Part shown: positions 1 to 9,113 of the stretch, piece after piece
Numbering within the stretch: the stretch's first letter is position 1
Layout of the letters: every line of letters begins with the position of its first letter
Assembly: GCF_026226615.1 (NCBI RefSeq)
Contig: NZ_JAJAPB010000013.1
Coordinates: forward strand, 1-64,000
DNA: 64,000 bases
Source: Geovibrio ferrireducens
Lineage (GTDB): Bacteria; Chrysiogenota; Deferribacteres; Deferribacterales; Geovibrionaceae
Direction of reading: 5' to 3'
Program-made: the position numbers and the translations under genes
The notes under the pieces: model-generated
Seen by the model: the letters and a program-made list of their open reading frames with translations, nothing else
What the model was told of the DNA's origin: nothing
The model's database searches: none

Positions 1-17
1 TCCTGTCCCTTTTCTGT

Positions 18-75
18 ACACGCTCGCGCCGAACTCAGTTCGGCTTCGCTTCGCAGGCGCAACTCCGTCCATGGA
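18..75. repeat. Two-hairpin intergenic repeat, copy A
   Basis: This short element begins ACACGCTCGCG, continues with a hairpin (CCGAACT at 29-35 pairing with AGTTCGG at 37-43), then CTTCGCTTCGCAGGCGCA, and ends in a second, weaker hairpin around TCCATGGA. Two more copies lie at 55348-55431 and 55442-55502. The fixed blocks are shared, but the stem sequences differ between copies and remain paired, so the structure rather than the sequence is conserved. It sits just past the 3' end of the cytochrome b5/DUF2231 gene. I do not recognise the family. Confidence 0.6.
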
Positions 76-85
76 ATTGTATACG

Positions 86-778
86 TCATCCCCAGGTGAT
101 CTTGCCGCCGTTAAACCCTATCACCGCCATAACAGGCAGATTAAGGAGCAGAAGACCGTTGTAGAGGTTGGAAACCCCTGTCCCGGCAGCCGAGATAGAC
201 GGATCGCTGAACCTCAGCCACATTTCCGCCATGCACATAAGAAACAGCAGGGCTGAGAAGGCTATCTTCGTAACAAAGACATTAGATGTCGCATAGTGAT
301 AGTTCACCCACCAGCTGAAAAAGCCGGAGGCTATTGTGGGGACGAGGGCAACACCGCCGGCCACCATGCAGTGAAAGGCTGTGGTCTCAAAGCTCGGCTC
401 CCCGGTGAACAGGAACATAATCTGCATAAACACCGCAAAGCTGAGAAGACCCATGGGGAAATGTATGAACATAGGGTGCGGGTGGAGCTTTCGGTAAACA
501 TCCCTCAGCATCGCCTTAAGCTCATCGGATGAGGATGTCTGAATCTTCGCCACTGATTCCGTGAGCACATCAACGGGCTTTATTCTGGAAAAAACCTCAT
601 CAGTGTGCGGTGCTTTGTCCAGATCCTCAGTGAGATCCCGTCCGGCAAAGTGCCTCTTAACGTGCTGACCGTTTTTCCACAGTCTGCTCTCCGTAACATC
701 ATAAACGTGGCCTTTGTAGCCTATATACGCCCTGCGCCCTTCTTTACCGTCAAACTTGCTGAGTTCTTCCCTGTCCAA
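86..778 (-). CDS. Cytochrome b5-like domain / DUF2231 membrane protein
   Basis: The 230-residue protein has two parts. Residues about 8-75 resemble a cytochrome b5-type haem/steroid-binding domain (YIGYKGHVYDVTES, then GQHVKRHFAGRDLT and a later His at KAPHTDE; His39/His43 and His58 are candidate axial ligands). Residues about 97-230 form a DUF2231-type membrane domain starting HPHPMFIHFPMG, with about four hydrophobic segments. The start is a TTG at 778, supported by GGAGGT about 7 bases upstream. A membrane redox or haem-related role is inferred from the domains; the partner is unknown. It is divergent from the molybdopterin gene at 956. Confidence 0.75.
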   Translation of the reverse strand: MDREELSKFDGKEGRRAYIGYKGHVYDVTESRLWKNGQHVKRHFAGRDLTEDLDKAPHTDEVFSRIKPVDVLTESVAKIQTSSSDELKAMLRDVYRKLHPHPMFIHFPMGLLSFAVFMQIMFLFTGEPSFETTAFHCMVAGGVALVPTIASGFFSWWVNYHYATSNVFVTKIAFSALLFLMCMAEMWLRFSDPSISAAGTGVSNLYNGLLLLNLPVMAVIGFNGGKITWG

Positions 779-901
779 ATCCGTACCTCCAAAAAAGCAT
801 ATTCCGGGGCTTTACCTCAGATTTACCTTTTGGCAATTATCATTTAAACTATAAGAAAATATACCAGAATGCAGAATCAAGTTCCACCGCAATCGGTCTG
901 C

Positions 902-930
902 TTGACAAAAACATTCCGTACATCTACATT
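902..930 (+). promoter_or_regulatory. Sigma-70-type promoter for the molybdopterin genes
   Basis: TTGACA at 902-907 and TACATT at 925-930 are separated by 17 bases, followed by a GGAG ribosome-binding site at 946-949 and the ATG at 956. The match to a housekeeping promoter is good. No experimental support is available here. Confidence 0.5.
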
Positions 931-955
931 TTATTGAACACACAGCGGAGTCGCA

Positions 956-1981
956 ATGAAAAAAATCAGTATTGACAATGCGGAAGGTCAGGTTCTCGCA
1001 TACGACATCACAGAAGTTAGCCTGGAGAAGAAAATAAAGAACAGAGCATTCAAGCGCGGACATGTAATCTGTGCGGATGACATAGAGTATATGAAAAACC
1101 TCGGCCGCAGAAACATTTTTGTTATGGACGGCAATGACACGGATGTTCATGAGGATGACGCGGCAAAAATGGCCGCACCCCTCGCCGCAGGTGAAAATGT
1201 CACCTACGACAAAGAGACCAGCGAAGGAAAAGTTTCATTCTATGCGGAAATTGACGGAGTTTTCCATGTGGACAGGGAAAAACTGCTGGCAGTAAACAGC
1301 CTTGAGATCCCCTCCATGCCCACCCTGCATGACGGTTTTCCCGTGAAGAAAGGCGCTCAGGTGGCAGCTTTCAGGATAATCCCCCTTGTCTGCACTGAGG
1401 AGCTTATGAACTCTGTCAGAAGCATTCTCGACAAACCTATATTAAGCGTTAATCCATACAAAATAAAAACAGCCTGCATTCTGGTAACAGGGAACGAGGT
1501 TTACGAAGGGCGCATAAAGGAAGGCTTCATACCCAAGCTTTCCGCTAAGCTCAATGCAATGGGCGTTGAAGTTGTCGCAACCGCTGTCGCCCCCGATGAC
1601 AGAGAGCACATAACCGGTGAGCTTAAAAAAATGCTTGAGCTCACCGACCTTGTGCTCACCACAGGCGGAACCAGCGTTGACCCTGATGATGTCACTACAG
1701 ATGCCATAAAGGACGCAGGAGTGCAGATAATCTGCAAGGGCAACCCCATACAGCCGGGGAACAACTGCTCCATAGGCTACATAGGAGAAAAAACCGTGGT
1801 CTGTGTGCCTGCTGCGGCTCTGTTTTTCCATGCAACAGCGCTGGACATCTATCTGCCGAAAATACTGGCACAAGAAAAAATAACTAAAGAGTTCATAGCA
1901 AATTCCGGTCACGGCGGCCTGTGCCACTTCTGCGAGAAGTGCCATTATCCCGTCTGTCCGTTCGGGAGGGGCGGCTTATGA
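956..1981 (+). CDS. Molybdopterin-binding (MoCF-domain) protein with C-terminal Cys cluster
   Basis: The 341-residue protein carries a MogA/MoeA-type molybdopterin-binding fold at about residues 166-300 (ILVTGNEVYEGRI, later LVLTTGGTSVDPDDVT). The N-terminal ~160 residues look like the linker half seen in stand-alone MoCF proteins. The C-terminus ends in a compact cluster, Cys323, Cys326, Cys329 and Cys334, the pattern of a zinc or iron-sulfur site. Its stop overlaps the moeA start (ATGA), so the two are translationally coupled and probably act together in molybdenum cofactor handling. The exact reaction is not predictable from sequence. Confidence 0.8.
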   Translation: MKKISIDNAEGQVLAYDITEVSLEKKIKNRAFKRGHVICADDIEYMKNLGRRNIFVMDGNDTDVHEDDAAKMAAPLAAGENVTYDKETSEGKVSFYAEIDGVFHVDREKLLAVNSLEIPSMPTLHDGFPVKKGAQVAAFRIIPLVCTEELMNSVRSILDKPILSVNPYKIKTACILVTGNEVYEGRIKEGFIPKLSAKLNAMGVEVVATAVAPDDREHITGELKKMLELTDLVLTTGGTSVDPDDVTTDAIKDAGVQIICKGNPIQPGNNCSIGYIGEKTVVCVPAAALFFHATALDIYLPKILAQEKITKEFIANSGHGGLCHFCEKCHYPVCPFGRGGL

Positions 1982-3159
1982 TAAGCTGGCAGGAAGCAAA
2001 ATCCATACTTAACAGCCTTGTAACAACGTACGGAACAGAAAAAGTTTCGGTAAGGGAAAGCTGGGGCAGAACTCTGGCGGAAGATATAACAGTGCCCAGA
2101 GACTACCCGGATGTACATAAATCCGCAGTGGACGGCTATGCCTTCAGGCACGGCCGTAAAACCTACAGGCTCACGGGGGAAGTAGCCGCCGGAGAAAAAA
2201 GCGGCCCGTCCGTAGAGGCTGATGAAACCATATTTGTTATGACCGGAGGAACTGTCCCCCACGGTGCGGACACTGTTGCCCGTGTTGAAGACTGTGAAGA
2301 TAACGACGGAATTATCACCATCCCCGGAACTATCCCCGCGGGAGATTCCGTCAACCTCGCCGGAGAAGAGGCCAGAAAAGGCGAAGCCGTAATCAGAAAA
2401 GGCGCAGTCATTGACAAGGGGCTGTACCCTGCCCTGTTTTATCTGGGCAAGGCTGAGGTTGAGGTATATAAAAAACCCCGTGTGGCCGCATTTGTCACCG
2501 GTGATGAAATCCTTGAAGTGGAAGAAAAATTCACCGAGGGAATGGTTTTTGACACCAACAGGCGCATTCTGGAAAGCTGCCTGAACTCCGTAGGCATAAC
2601 CCCTGACTTCTTCGGCCCCATCGGGGACACGGAAGCGGAAGTGGCAAACGCTTTCAAGGAAATGTGCAGGGATCACGACATAATCATATCCTCCGGCGGC
2701 GTTTCCATGGGGAAATATGACTTCGTGAAAAAAGTGTTCAAAGAGCATGACTTCGAACTTTTTATAGAGAGAACACGCATCAAACCCGGCAGCCCGCTCA
2801 TGGTGGCCAAAAGAGATAACAAGCTCTTCCTCGGCATGCCCGGCTACCCGGCGGCGTTTCTCACAAACTTTGTTTTCTACGCTGTGCCTCTTTTCAGGAA
2901 GGCTCTCGGCGTGACTGACTTTGAAAACAAGATCCATAAGGCAATCCTGAAAACCGAGATGAAGGCAAGAAAGGGGCGCATGGATGTTGACAGGGCTGTC
3001 GTAACTGTTGAGAACGGACGCTACTGCGCCGCCGATCCCGGTTCGCAGCTCACCTCCCACTTCATCAACTTTGCGGCGGTAAACGCCCTTGTGCTTATTG
3101 ATGAAGACAAAAATTCGCTCCCCGCAGGTTCGGAAGCGGACATGATACTTATTCCGTAA
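1978..3159 (+). CDS. moeA: Molybdopterin molybdenumtransferase MoeA
   Basis: MoeA inserts molybdate into adenylylated molybdopterin, the last common step of Mo-cofactor synthesis. The 393-residue protein shows the family's blocks: early DYPDVHKSAVDGYAFR, the MTGGTVPHGADTV loop, the molybdopterin-binding region with FVTGDEI and DIIISSGGVSMGKYDFV, and a late KPGSPLMVAKRDNKLFLGMPGYP motif, with a C-terminal beta domain. The ATG at 1978 is preferred because GGGAGG precedes it and it overlaps the upstream stop; a GTG 57 bases earlier is also open. It would serve the psrA molybdoenzyme in this window. A strong terminator follows. Confidence 0.93.
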   Translation: MISWQEAKSILNSLVTTYGTEKVSVRESWGRTLAEDITVPRDYPDVHKSAVDGYAFRHGRKTYRLTGEVAAGEKSGPSVEADETIFVMTGGTVPHGADTVARVEDCEDNDGIITIPGTIPAGDSVNLAGEEARKGEAVIRKGAVIDKGLYPALFYLGKAEVEVYKKPRVAAFVTGDEILEVEEKFTEGMVFDTNRRILESCLNSVGITPDFFGPIGDTEAEVANAFKEMCRDHDIIISSGGVSMGKYDFVKKVFKEHDFELFIERTRIKPGSPLMVAKRDNKLFLGMPGYPAAFLTNFVFYAVPLFRKALGVTDFENKIHKAILKTEMKARKGRMDVDRAVVTVENGRYCAADPGSQLTSHFINFAAVNALVLIDEDKNSLPAGSEADMILIP

Positions 3160-3165
3160 AAACAG

Positions 3166-3197
3166 TGCCGCCTCCCGAAAAGGCGGCATTTTTATTT
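3166..3197 (+). terminator. Intrinsic terminator after moeA
   Basis: TGCCGCCT (3166-3173) pairs perfectly with AGGCGGCA (3181-3188) across a 7-base loop, followed by a T-rich run. It closes the two-gene molybdopterin operon. Confidence 0.85.
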
Positions 3198-3287
3198 CAA
3201 TTATCATAGAACAACAGCGACTTATTGCTTTTTTTGCTGTAAAATCAGGTATGACCATTTATCCTAGAGGGGCGGGGCAGTATAATT

Positions 3288-5036
3288 ATGGCGGCGTATG
3301 ATTTTGTTCTGAATGGGGATTTGCGTATTCTGAATATATCCGGAAAAGCAGAATCTTTTCTCGGATACGACATTTCGGATCTAAGGGGAAAAGCTTTCAT
3401 AGAGCTCATAAAACTGGACTATCAGGAAAGGACGGCTTCCGCCCTTGGGCATGGCGAACAGGACTTCTGTTTTATCCTTGATGCAGGCAGTCTGTGGCAT
3501 TTCATTGAGTTCGAGCCTGTCCCCCTGCCCGACGGCACAACGGGAATCAGCATATCAAACCTTAACCCGCTCGCCTCTGACAGCGGCAAAACATTCAGCA
3601 GTTTTGCCGGCTTCATTGAAAATATGTTCGACATTTACTACACAGCAGATATTTACGGCAATATAACCGCTATCTCCCCTTCCGTTTTCATATATTCCGG
3701 CTTCACCCCGGAGGAGCTCGTAGGAAAAAACCTCGGCAACGAGCTGTATGTTAACCCCGCAATGAGGGAAACATTCAAAGAGCTGATAGGAATCAACGGA
3801 AAAGTCTCAGCTTTTGACGCTCCTCTGTTCAGGAAGGACGGCAGCGTTTGGTGGGTTTCCACTTACGCGCACTTTATCAAAAACAGCAAGGGGGAAGTCA
3901 TAGGCGTTGAAGGGATAGCCAGAGACATCACCGACCATAAGGAAGGGCTGGAAAAGCTGTTGAGAGGGATAGAAACCAGATATAAAACCCTCTTTGAATC
4001 GGCAACAGATGCCATCTTCATTGTGGATCTGCGCACCAAGCGGATTGTGGATGCTAATGCCGCAGCACGGAACATGACGGGCTACAGCCTCGATGAGCTC
4101 CGCACACTCATCCCCGAACAGGTTCACCCGCGCTATGAGTTTGAAAAAGTCCATAACTACATAATACGCAAGCGGGAAGAGTTCGGTCTCAAGGAAACGG
4201 TGAGGCTCGACTTCCTCAATAAACACGGCGAAATAATCCCTACAGAGATAACGGCATCCGTCATTACGGAGGACGGCAGGAAGTTTTCCATTGATGTGGC
4301 AAGGGATATTTCCCAAAGGCTTGCCACAGAAAAAAAACAGCGCGAACAGGAGCAGATGCTTGTTCATCAGTCCAAGCTGGCGGCTATGGGGGAAATGATT
4401 TCAAATATAGCCCATCAGTGGCGCCAGCCGTTAAGCAAAATGACAGGCATACTCACCAACCTTGAAATGGGCATAAAACAGGGCAATCTGGATAAAAACG
4501 AGGCAGAAGACCTTATCCGCGAAGCTTTTTCCACCCTCAAGTTCATGTCGCACACGATTGATGATTTCAAAAACTTCTTCAGCCCGTCAAAACCTGTCGA
4601 GGAGTTTTGTATCAATGCCGCCCTCAATGAGGTGCTGTCCATAATTGAGCCTAATCTCAGGTTCCACGGCATAAGGGTGATAATAAAGGCGCAGGAAAAT
4701 ATTTTTCTGACAACCCACAGGAATGAATTCTGTCAGGTTCTGCTGAACATAATCCAGAACGCGAAGGACATTTTATCCATCAGAAAAACGCCTGAACCCA
4801 AAATAGAAATACGGATAACAGCCGGAAGGGGGAAAACTGTGATCCGTGTGGCAGACAACGGCGGCGGCATAGAGCACTCAGCAATGGGGCGGATATTTGA
4901 GCCCTACTTCACCACCAGACCGGACGGTCAGGGTATAGGGCTGTATATGTCTAAGATAATTATAGAGAAGAATATTAAAGGGACAATAACTGCCAGAAAC
5001 ACCTTTGAAGGGGCGGAGTTTACCATTGTATTGTAA
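3288..5036 (+). CDS. Triple-PAS sensor histidine kinase
   Basis: The 582-residue protein has no clear transmembrane segment, so it is probably a soluble cytoplasmic sensor. Three PAS domains occupy about residues 1-105, 110-225 and 232-355 (each with the FxG(F/Y)..EEL / RD(I/S) pattern). The kinase core follows: dimerisation/phosphoacceptor region with NIAHQWRQPL (His376), N-box NIIQNAKD, and ATP lid DNGGGI...GQGIGLYMSK. The HQWRQPL form is typical of PAS kinases of sulfur and metal reducers. No response regulator is adjacent, so the partner is encoded elsewhere. The signal sensed is unknown. Confidence 0.85.
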   Translation: MAAYDFVLNGDLRILNISGKAESFLGYDISDLRGKAFIELIKLDYQERTASALGHGEQDFCFILDAGSLWHFIEFEPVPLPDGTTGISISNLNPLASDSGKTFSSFAGFIENMFDIYYTADIYGNITAISPSVFIYSGFTPEELVGKNLGNELYVNPAMRETFKELIGINGKVSAFDAPLFRKDGSVWWVSTYAHFIKNSKGEVIGVEGIARDITDHKEGLEKLLRGIETRYKTLFESATDAIFIVDLRTKRIVDANAAARNMTGYSLDELRTLIPEQVHPRYEFEKVHNYIIRKREEFGLKETVRLDFLNKHGEIIPTEITASVITEDGRKFSIDVARDISQRLATEKKQREQEQMLVHQSKLAAMGEMISNIAHQWRQPLSKMTGILTNLEMGIKQGNLDKNEAEDLIREAFSTLKFMSHTIDDFKNFFSPSKPVEEFCINAALNEVLSIIEPNLRFHGIRVIIKAQENIFLTTHRNEFCQVLLNIIQNAKDILSIRKTPEPKIEIRITAGRGKTVIRVADNGGGIEHSAMGRIFEPYFTTRPDGQGIGLYMSKIIIEKNIKGTITARNTFEGAEFTIVL

Positions 5037-5085
5037 AAACAGCCCTATCCTTAAGGTTTCAGAGCTTATTCAAAGGGTCTGAACA

Positions 5086-5120
5086 GAGACTGCCGCGTCG
5101 CTCCCGCTCCTCGCAGTGAC
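5086..5120. repeat. Dispersed GAGAYTGC...GCARTGAC repeat, degenerate copy
   Basis: The stretch begins GAGACTGCCGCG and ends TCGCAGTGAC. It belongs to the same family as the copies at 20389-20420, 20815-20846, 25491-25519 and 55529-55563, whose ends are GAGAYTGCTTCAC and GTTCGCAATGAC. It lies in the 268-base gap between two convergent genes. Confidence 0.5.
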
Positions 5121-5198
5121 GCCGGAAACAACAACGCTTCCGTGATAGGACTGCCAGGCTGATGACAAACACATTAGCATGCTCTGTTCATATATAAA

Positions 5199-5236
5199 AT
5201 CCCCCTCCGGTTCCCCTTTGCAAAGGGGGAAGTCAT
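5199..5236. repeat. Palindromic CCCCTTTGCAAAGGGG element
   Basis: TCCCCTTTGCAAAGGGGGA is a near-perfect palindrome preceded by ATCCCCCTCCGG. Similar short palindromes recur between genes of many bacteria; only one copy is in this window. It lies between two convergent genes and could also act as a transcription stop. Confidence 0.4.
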
Positions 5237-5304
5237 TGCATATAAAAGCAAAACGACCCCATCAGCAATCTGGACAGCCCCACATTATGGGGCTGACTGC
5301 TAAA

Positions 5305-6297
5305 CTACAGATCCGCTATTTTTAACACTATCTTGCCGAAATGTTTGTCCTCTTCCATAGTTCTGTGGGCTTCGGCGACTTCTTCTATGGGGAAAACCTT
5401 GTAGATTATGGGCACAATGCTTCCGTCAGCGAATTTGGGAAGAGCTCTTCCGGTGAACTCTCTGACTATCTCCCCTTTTTCGGAAACTGGTCTGGAACGG
5501 AGGACAGAGCCGATAATCTGCTGGCGCTTAACCATCATCAGGGCAAGGTTAAGTTCAGCCTTGATTCCGCTTGTGACGCCGATTATCACAAGTCTGCCTG
5601 CGTAAGCCAGTGAGTTCATGTTGGGAGAAAGATATTTTGCGCCGACATGGTCAAGAATAAGGTTAACGCCCTTCTTGTTGGTAAATTCCTTCACCATCTC
5701 GGAAAAGTCTGACACTTCACGGAAGTTCACTGTCATTGCCGCGCCGAGTTCCTTAACCTTCGCTTCCTTATCAGGCGCAACTGTCACTATATATTTTGAT
5801 TTGGGAGTGAGTGCATTTGAAAGCTGTATGGCCGCAGTGTTGACACCGCCGCCGCCGCCGTGGAAGATCGCCGTTTCCCCATCCTGAAACCCGCCGATCA
5901 TAAATACATTCAGAAATGCGGTAATATATGACTCGCACACGCATGCGGCCTGTTCAAAGCTCATGTTCGCAGGGACAGGCATAAGGTGCTCTGCATAGGC
6001 CACAGCATATTCAGCGTAACCGCCGCCGCCCACAAGGGTCATCACCCTGTCGCCCTTCTTCCAGCCTGTAACTTTTGAGCCGAGTTCTTCGATTACACCT
6101 GCAACCTCAAGTCCGAGAATTTCAGAATCTCCGGGAGGGGGCGGGTATTTGCCTTCTCTCTGCACAAGGTCAGGTCTGTTTATGGAAGTGGCAGCAACTT
6201 TTATCAATACTTCGTTCTCTTTCGGTAACGGCTTTTCCGCCTCTCCCACCTTAAGAACGTCAACTCCTCCGAATCCGCTCATTAATACGGCTTTCAT
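5305..6297 (-). CDS. NAD(P)H:quinone oxidoreductase, PIG3-type zinc-independent MDR family
   Basis: The 330-residue protein belongs to the medium-chain dehydrogenase/reductase superfamily: N-terminal GroES-like domain (MKAVLMSGFGG, then NRPDLVQREGKYPPPPG and LGLEVAG), followed by the nucleotide-binding fold with a glycine-rich loop (FHGGGGGVNTAAIQL). The YPPPPG and N-R-PDL-QR-G motifs are those of the PIG3 quinone oxidoreductase group, which lacks the catalytic zinc. It would reduce quinones or enones with NADPH in the cytoplasm. The ATG at 6297 is chosen over one 18 bases upstream because GGAGGAG lies 6 bases before it. Confidence 0.85.
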   Translation of the reverse strand: MKAVLMSGFGGVDVLKVGEAEKPLPKENEVLIKVAATSINRPDLVQREGKYPPPPGDSEILGLEVAGVIEELGSKVTGWKKGDRVMTLVGGGGYAEYAVAYAEHLMPVPANMSFEQAACVCESYITAFLNVFMIGGFQDGETAIFHGGGGGVNTAAIQLSNALTPKSKYIVTVAPDKEAKVKELGAAMTVNFREVSDFSEMVKEFTNKKGVNLILDHVGAKYLSPNMNSLAYAGRLVIIGVTSGIKAELNLALMMVKRQQIIGSVLRSRPVSEKGEIVREFTGRALPKFADGSIVPIIYKVFPIEEVAEAHRTMEEDKHFGKIVLKIADL

Positions 6298-6391
6298 GAT
6301 AGTCTCCTCCGGCATTTATTTAAATTATCGTTTGATTTTTAGCATATGCAGGAAATTTTATAAACAGAAATCTGTTGAATCAAGGTACGAT

Positions 6392-7348
6392 TTATTCTGA
6401 TATGGTGAGCACAAGTCTTTTATTTGCCAGACTGTCATCACTGCCGACGGGGTCATTGCCGTCACGAACCCATACGCTTATATAGTACGAACCGCTGCTG
6501 CCTGCGGGCGGTGTTCCGGTTATGCTCACATTATCCCCCGCTGTCCATGAGGATTCACTTTCGTTAAAGCAGTCCGAGGACATTTTTACACTGCTGCCGA
6601 AAGCGGAAAATTCAAGAGCACCGGAGGCCTTAAGCGCCAGAGCATCCAGACACCACCTGTATCTGCCGCCGCTCTCCAGCGGAACCCCTCCGTCCGCGAA
6701 AAACTTCGCGCTGTAGCTCCGCCCTGTCCGTGCCTGAGGAAGCTCGTTATTCAGTATCCTGAGCCTTGAAGCACTGCATCCGCTGCGCGCCTGAAGCTCA
6801 CCGAGGGTGACCCACTCACTTATATCGTCATAGCCTTCTGCCCGTGTTCCGTCAGCAGCCCAGTCGTCCGCAGCATCACCCTGAACATATATGCGGATGA
6901 TCCCCGCCTCATCGGCTCCGGTCTGTATGTTGGCGTTTGCTCCGCCGCTCACCGTGACAAAGGCAATATTTTTTACCTGAGTGTATTCCGTGCAGCCGAA
7001 GTTTCGGCACTGGCGGATCTCAAGGCGGGCAGTCTTCTTCCGGCATACGGCATCACCCGATGTCAGTGCTTCATCATATATATAAACAACAGGCCTGCCG
7101 CCGAAATCCGATGAATAAGGAACGGCAGGTGCAAACCCCTCCTGCGCGGGAAGCACCCCGTTAAACCCGGAGTATGAAAAAAGTGAGTTTTTGGCCGAAA
7201 CAAGGCGGGCGGAATCGGTCTCCGCAGTTTTCTTCTTAACGGCAAGGGCGAGGAGACTGCTCCCCGATGCAAGGGCAAAGCCTATTATAACCAATACTAT
7301 AGCAAGCTCAATAAGAGTGAACCCCTTCGTTCCTGAACGCATTGGCAA
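6392..7348 (-). CDS. Prepilin-like protein with class III N-terminus
   Basis: The 318-residue protein starts with a prepilin peptidase signal: short basic leader, Gly then FTLIELAIVLVIIGF, with Glu at position +5 and a long hydrophobic helix. The rest has several Cys residues and ends in a region resembling a putative Ig-like fold (LPQARTGRSYSAKF...ITGTPP). It is larger than usual pseudopilins. Start is either TTG at 7348, 5 bases after GGGAGT, or ATG at 7342; the cleavage site is the same. It is divergent from another prepilin-like gene at 7431; no secretion or pilus assembly genes are nearby, so the machinery must be elsewhere. Confidence 0.75.
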   Translation of the reverse strand: MPMRSGTKGFTLIELAIVLVIIGFALASGSSLLALAVKKKTAETDSARLVSAKNSLFSYSGFNGVLPAQEGFAPAVPYSSDFGGRPVVYIYDEALTSGDAVCRKKTARLEIRQCRNFGCTEYTQVKNIAFVTVSGGANANIQTGADEAGIIRIYVQGDAADDWAADGTRAEGYDDISEWVTLGELQARSGCSASRLRILNNELPQARTGRSYSAKFFADGGVPLESGGRYRWCLDALALKASGALEFSAFGSSVKMSSDCFNESESSWTAGDNVSITGTPPAGSSGSYYISVWVRDGNDPVGSDDSLANKRLVLTISE

Positions 7349-7430
7349 CTAGACTCCCGTAACGTTAATTGACTGATACTGTTTAATTTTATAATAATTC
7401 TTATCTCCTGTCATCCTGTATGAGGCTTTT

Positions 7431-9113
7431 ATGCGTTCCCCTCTCTGCCCTGAAAAGGGCTTTTCGTTGATTGAGCTGGTTTTTGTCCTTGTCATAATCG
7501 GTTTTCTCGCCTCGTTCGGCTACGGAATGATGAAAAATGCCAGAAACTATTCTGCTAAAAGGACTACGGATGCGGCTCTCAGAGAGGTCCTTATGAAAGC
7601 ATCGGCAGTGATCGCATCGTCAGGAAAAATCCCGCCGGCATCTTATTTTAACGGCTTAACGGACGGCTACGGCAGAAGCATTCTGACCGCTGCGGCAGAC
7701 GAGGCTGATCTGTGTTCAGGCTTCGGCGGAATAAATATTTCCATATGCCTCAATGCGGACTGCTCCGAGAAAGAATCAGGCGGAACGGCTGCGGTTTTTG
7801 CCGCCAGTGCCGGAGAGGACGGCAGGTTTACCGCAAATACGGAGAACGGTTCAGTCACAATCTACCCCCGGTCAGTGCAGCATGATGATGTAATCCTTTG
7901 GACAGGCTTCGCTGAGGCTATGGCACAGGCCGGATGCGGAAACGGCTCACTTAAAATTGTCACTCCCGCGCTCCCTCCGGTGAACGGAGGTAGCCTTTAC
8001 ACAGCAGAAATACAGTCAGTGCCCCCTGCGGAAAAGTGGTGTGCGGAATCAGACGGTGAAACAGCCGCAATCCTGAATATTTCAGCAGGGTGTGCAGATA
8101 ATGCAAGTTTCATCAGCGGCACATCCATGCTTATCTCAGCCAGTACCCCTTCATTCACCGATTCTTCCATCCGCAGAATAACAGTTTATGCCGAACGGGG
8201 CGGAACAGTGTCAACCGCCTCATATGCTGTGCCTTTTTATCCGGATGATACGGCAGGGGGGACAAAACCCGGCATAAGGCTGGATTCGGATGATATATAC
8301 CGGAGGGATCAGGCTGGTGCGGAGACGGACGCAATAGAGCTGATAACAGATGAAAAGGGCGGCGTAGACGGCTTCGCCCTGGCAGGAGGCTCCTCATCCG
8401 GCTCTGTGTGCCTGTGGATCAATAAGGTATTCGATTATAAAACTACTTTCAGAATGTATTACGAAGCGGAAACACACTATAAAGACAATGATGTACAAAG
8501 CCTCGGCTCACCATTCGGCGGTTACGGTCTTGCGGTTTTCCCATCCGAGTATGAGACAAAGCAGTTGAAATGCGGCTTGCCCGGCACTACCGGGCTAGGT
8601 TACGGAGGGCTGAGCTTCGGAGGTGCGGGCTTCATTCTGGAAACAGACCTTTACCCTGACAGAAACTTCGACTTCAATCTTTACCCTTCCCCTAACCATC
8701 TCGCTTTTGTGCCGTGTATTTACCCCACCGGAGGCTCAAAAGTCTGCCTCGGCGCCCATCTGCACACTGCCCTTCCCTCATGCCCCTCCGGCGGCTGCGC
8801 TGAGCCTGCTTCCTCATCCCCGAACTGGTTTGAGGATGAAAAAAAGCACCCGATGCGCCTTGAGCTTCACTCCGGCTACTCCGACGGCACATGCTCGCAA
8901 AAATCCTCCGGCGGCGGCTACATACTTGCCAAGGCATGGACAGACTGCTCATCCTGCTCGGATCTCTCCTTCAATTACACAGGGAGCAGCCCCGATGCGG
9001 AGTACTGCCTAGAATCGGAAGATAAAATGAACAGCATCCACATAGGCTTCACCTTCGGCAGCACGGCAGGCTCGGAAATCACTTTCGATAAAATTCTCTT
9101 CTCTGCGGACTGA
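7431..9113 (+). CDS. Large prepilin-like protein with possible lectin-like C-terminal region
   Basis: At 560 residues this is far longer than a normal pseudopilin (about 150-300). The N-terminus has the prepilin cleavage motif (EKG then FSLIELVFVLVIIGF, Glu+5). A middle section resembles the Ig-like region of its divergent neighbour. Residues about 285-560 are Cys-rich and Gly-rich, with FGGYGLAVFPSEYE and LSFGGAGFILETD, a layout reminiscent of concanavalin-like lectin folds; that reading is tentative. GAGG precedes the ATG at 7431. It is probably a pilus- or pseudopilus-tip protein presenting an extracellular binding domain. Confidence 0.7.
   Translation: MRSPLCPEKGFSLIELVFVLVIIGFLASFGYGMMKNARNYSAKRTTDAALREVLMKASAVIASSGKIPPASYFNGLTDGYGRSILTAAADEADLCSGFGGINISICLNADCSEKESGGTAAVFAASAGEDGRFTANTENGSVTIYPRSVQHDDVILWTGFAEAMAQAGCGNGSLKIVTPALPPVNGGSLYTAEIQSVPPAEKWCAESDGETAAILNISAGCADNASFISGTSMLISASTPSFTDSSIRRITVYAERGGTVSTASYAVPFYPDDTAGGTKPGIRLDSDDIYRRDQAGAETDAIELITDEKGGVDGFALAGGSSSGSVCLWINKVFDYKTTFRMYYEAETHYKDNDVQSLGSPFGGYGLAVFPSEYETKQLKCGLPGTTGLGYGGLSFGGAGFILETDLYPDRNFDFNLYPSPNHLAFVPCIYPTGGSKVCLGAHLHTALPSCPSGGCAEPASSSPNWFEDEKKHPMRLELHSGYSDGTCSQKSSGGGYILAKAWTDCSSCSDLSFNYTGSSPDAEYCLESEDKMNSIHIGFTFGSTAGSEITFDKILFSAD

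Noticed and set aside
1945-3258. 437-codon open frame on the minus strand
   Set aside because: It is antisense to moeA and its predicted protein has no recognisable features; moeA on the other strand is unmistakable.
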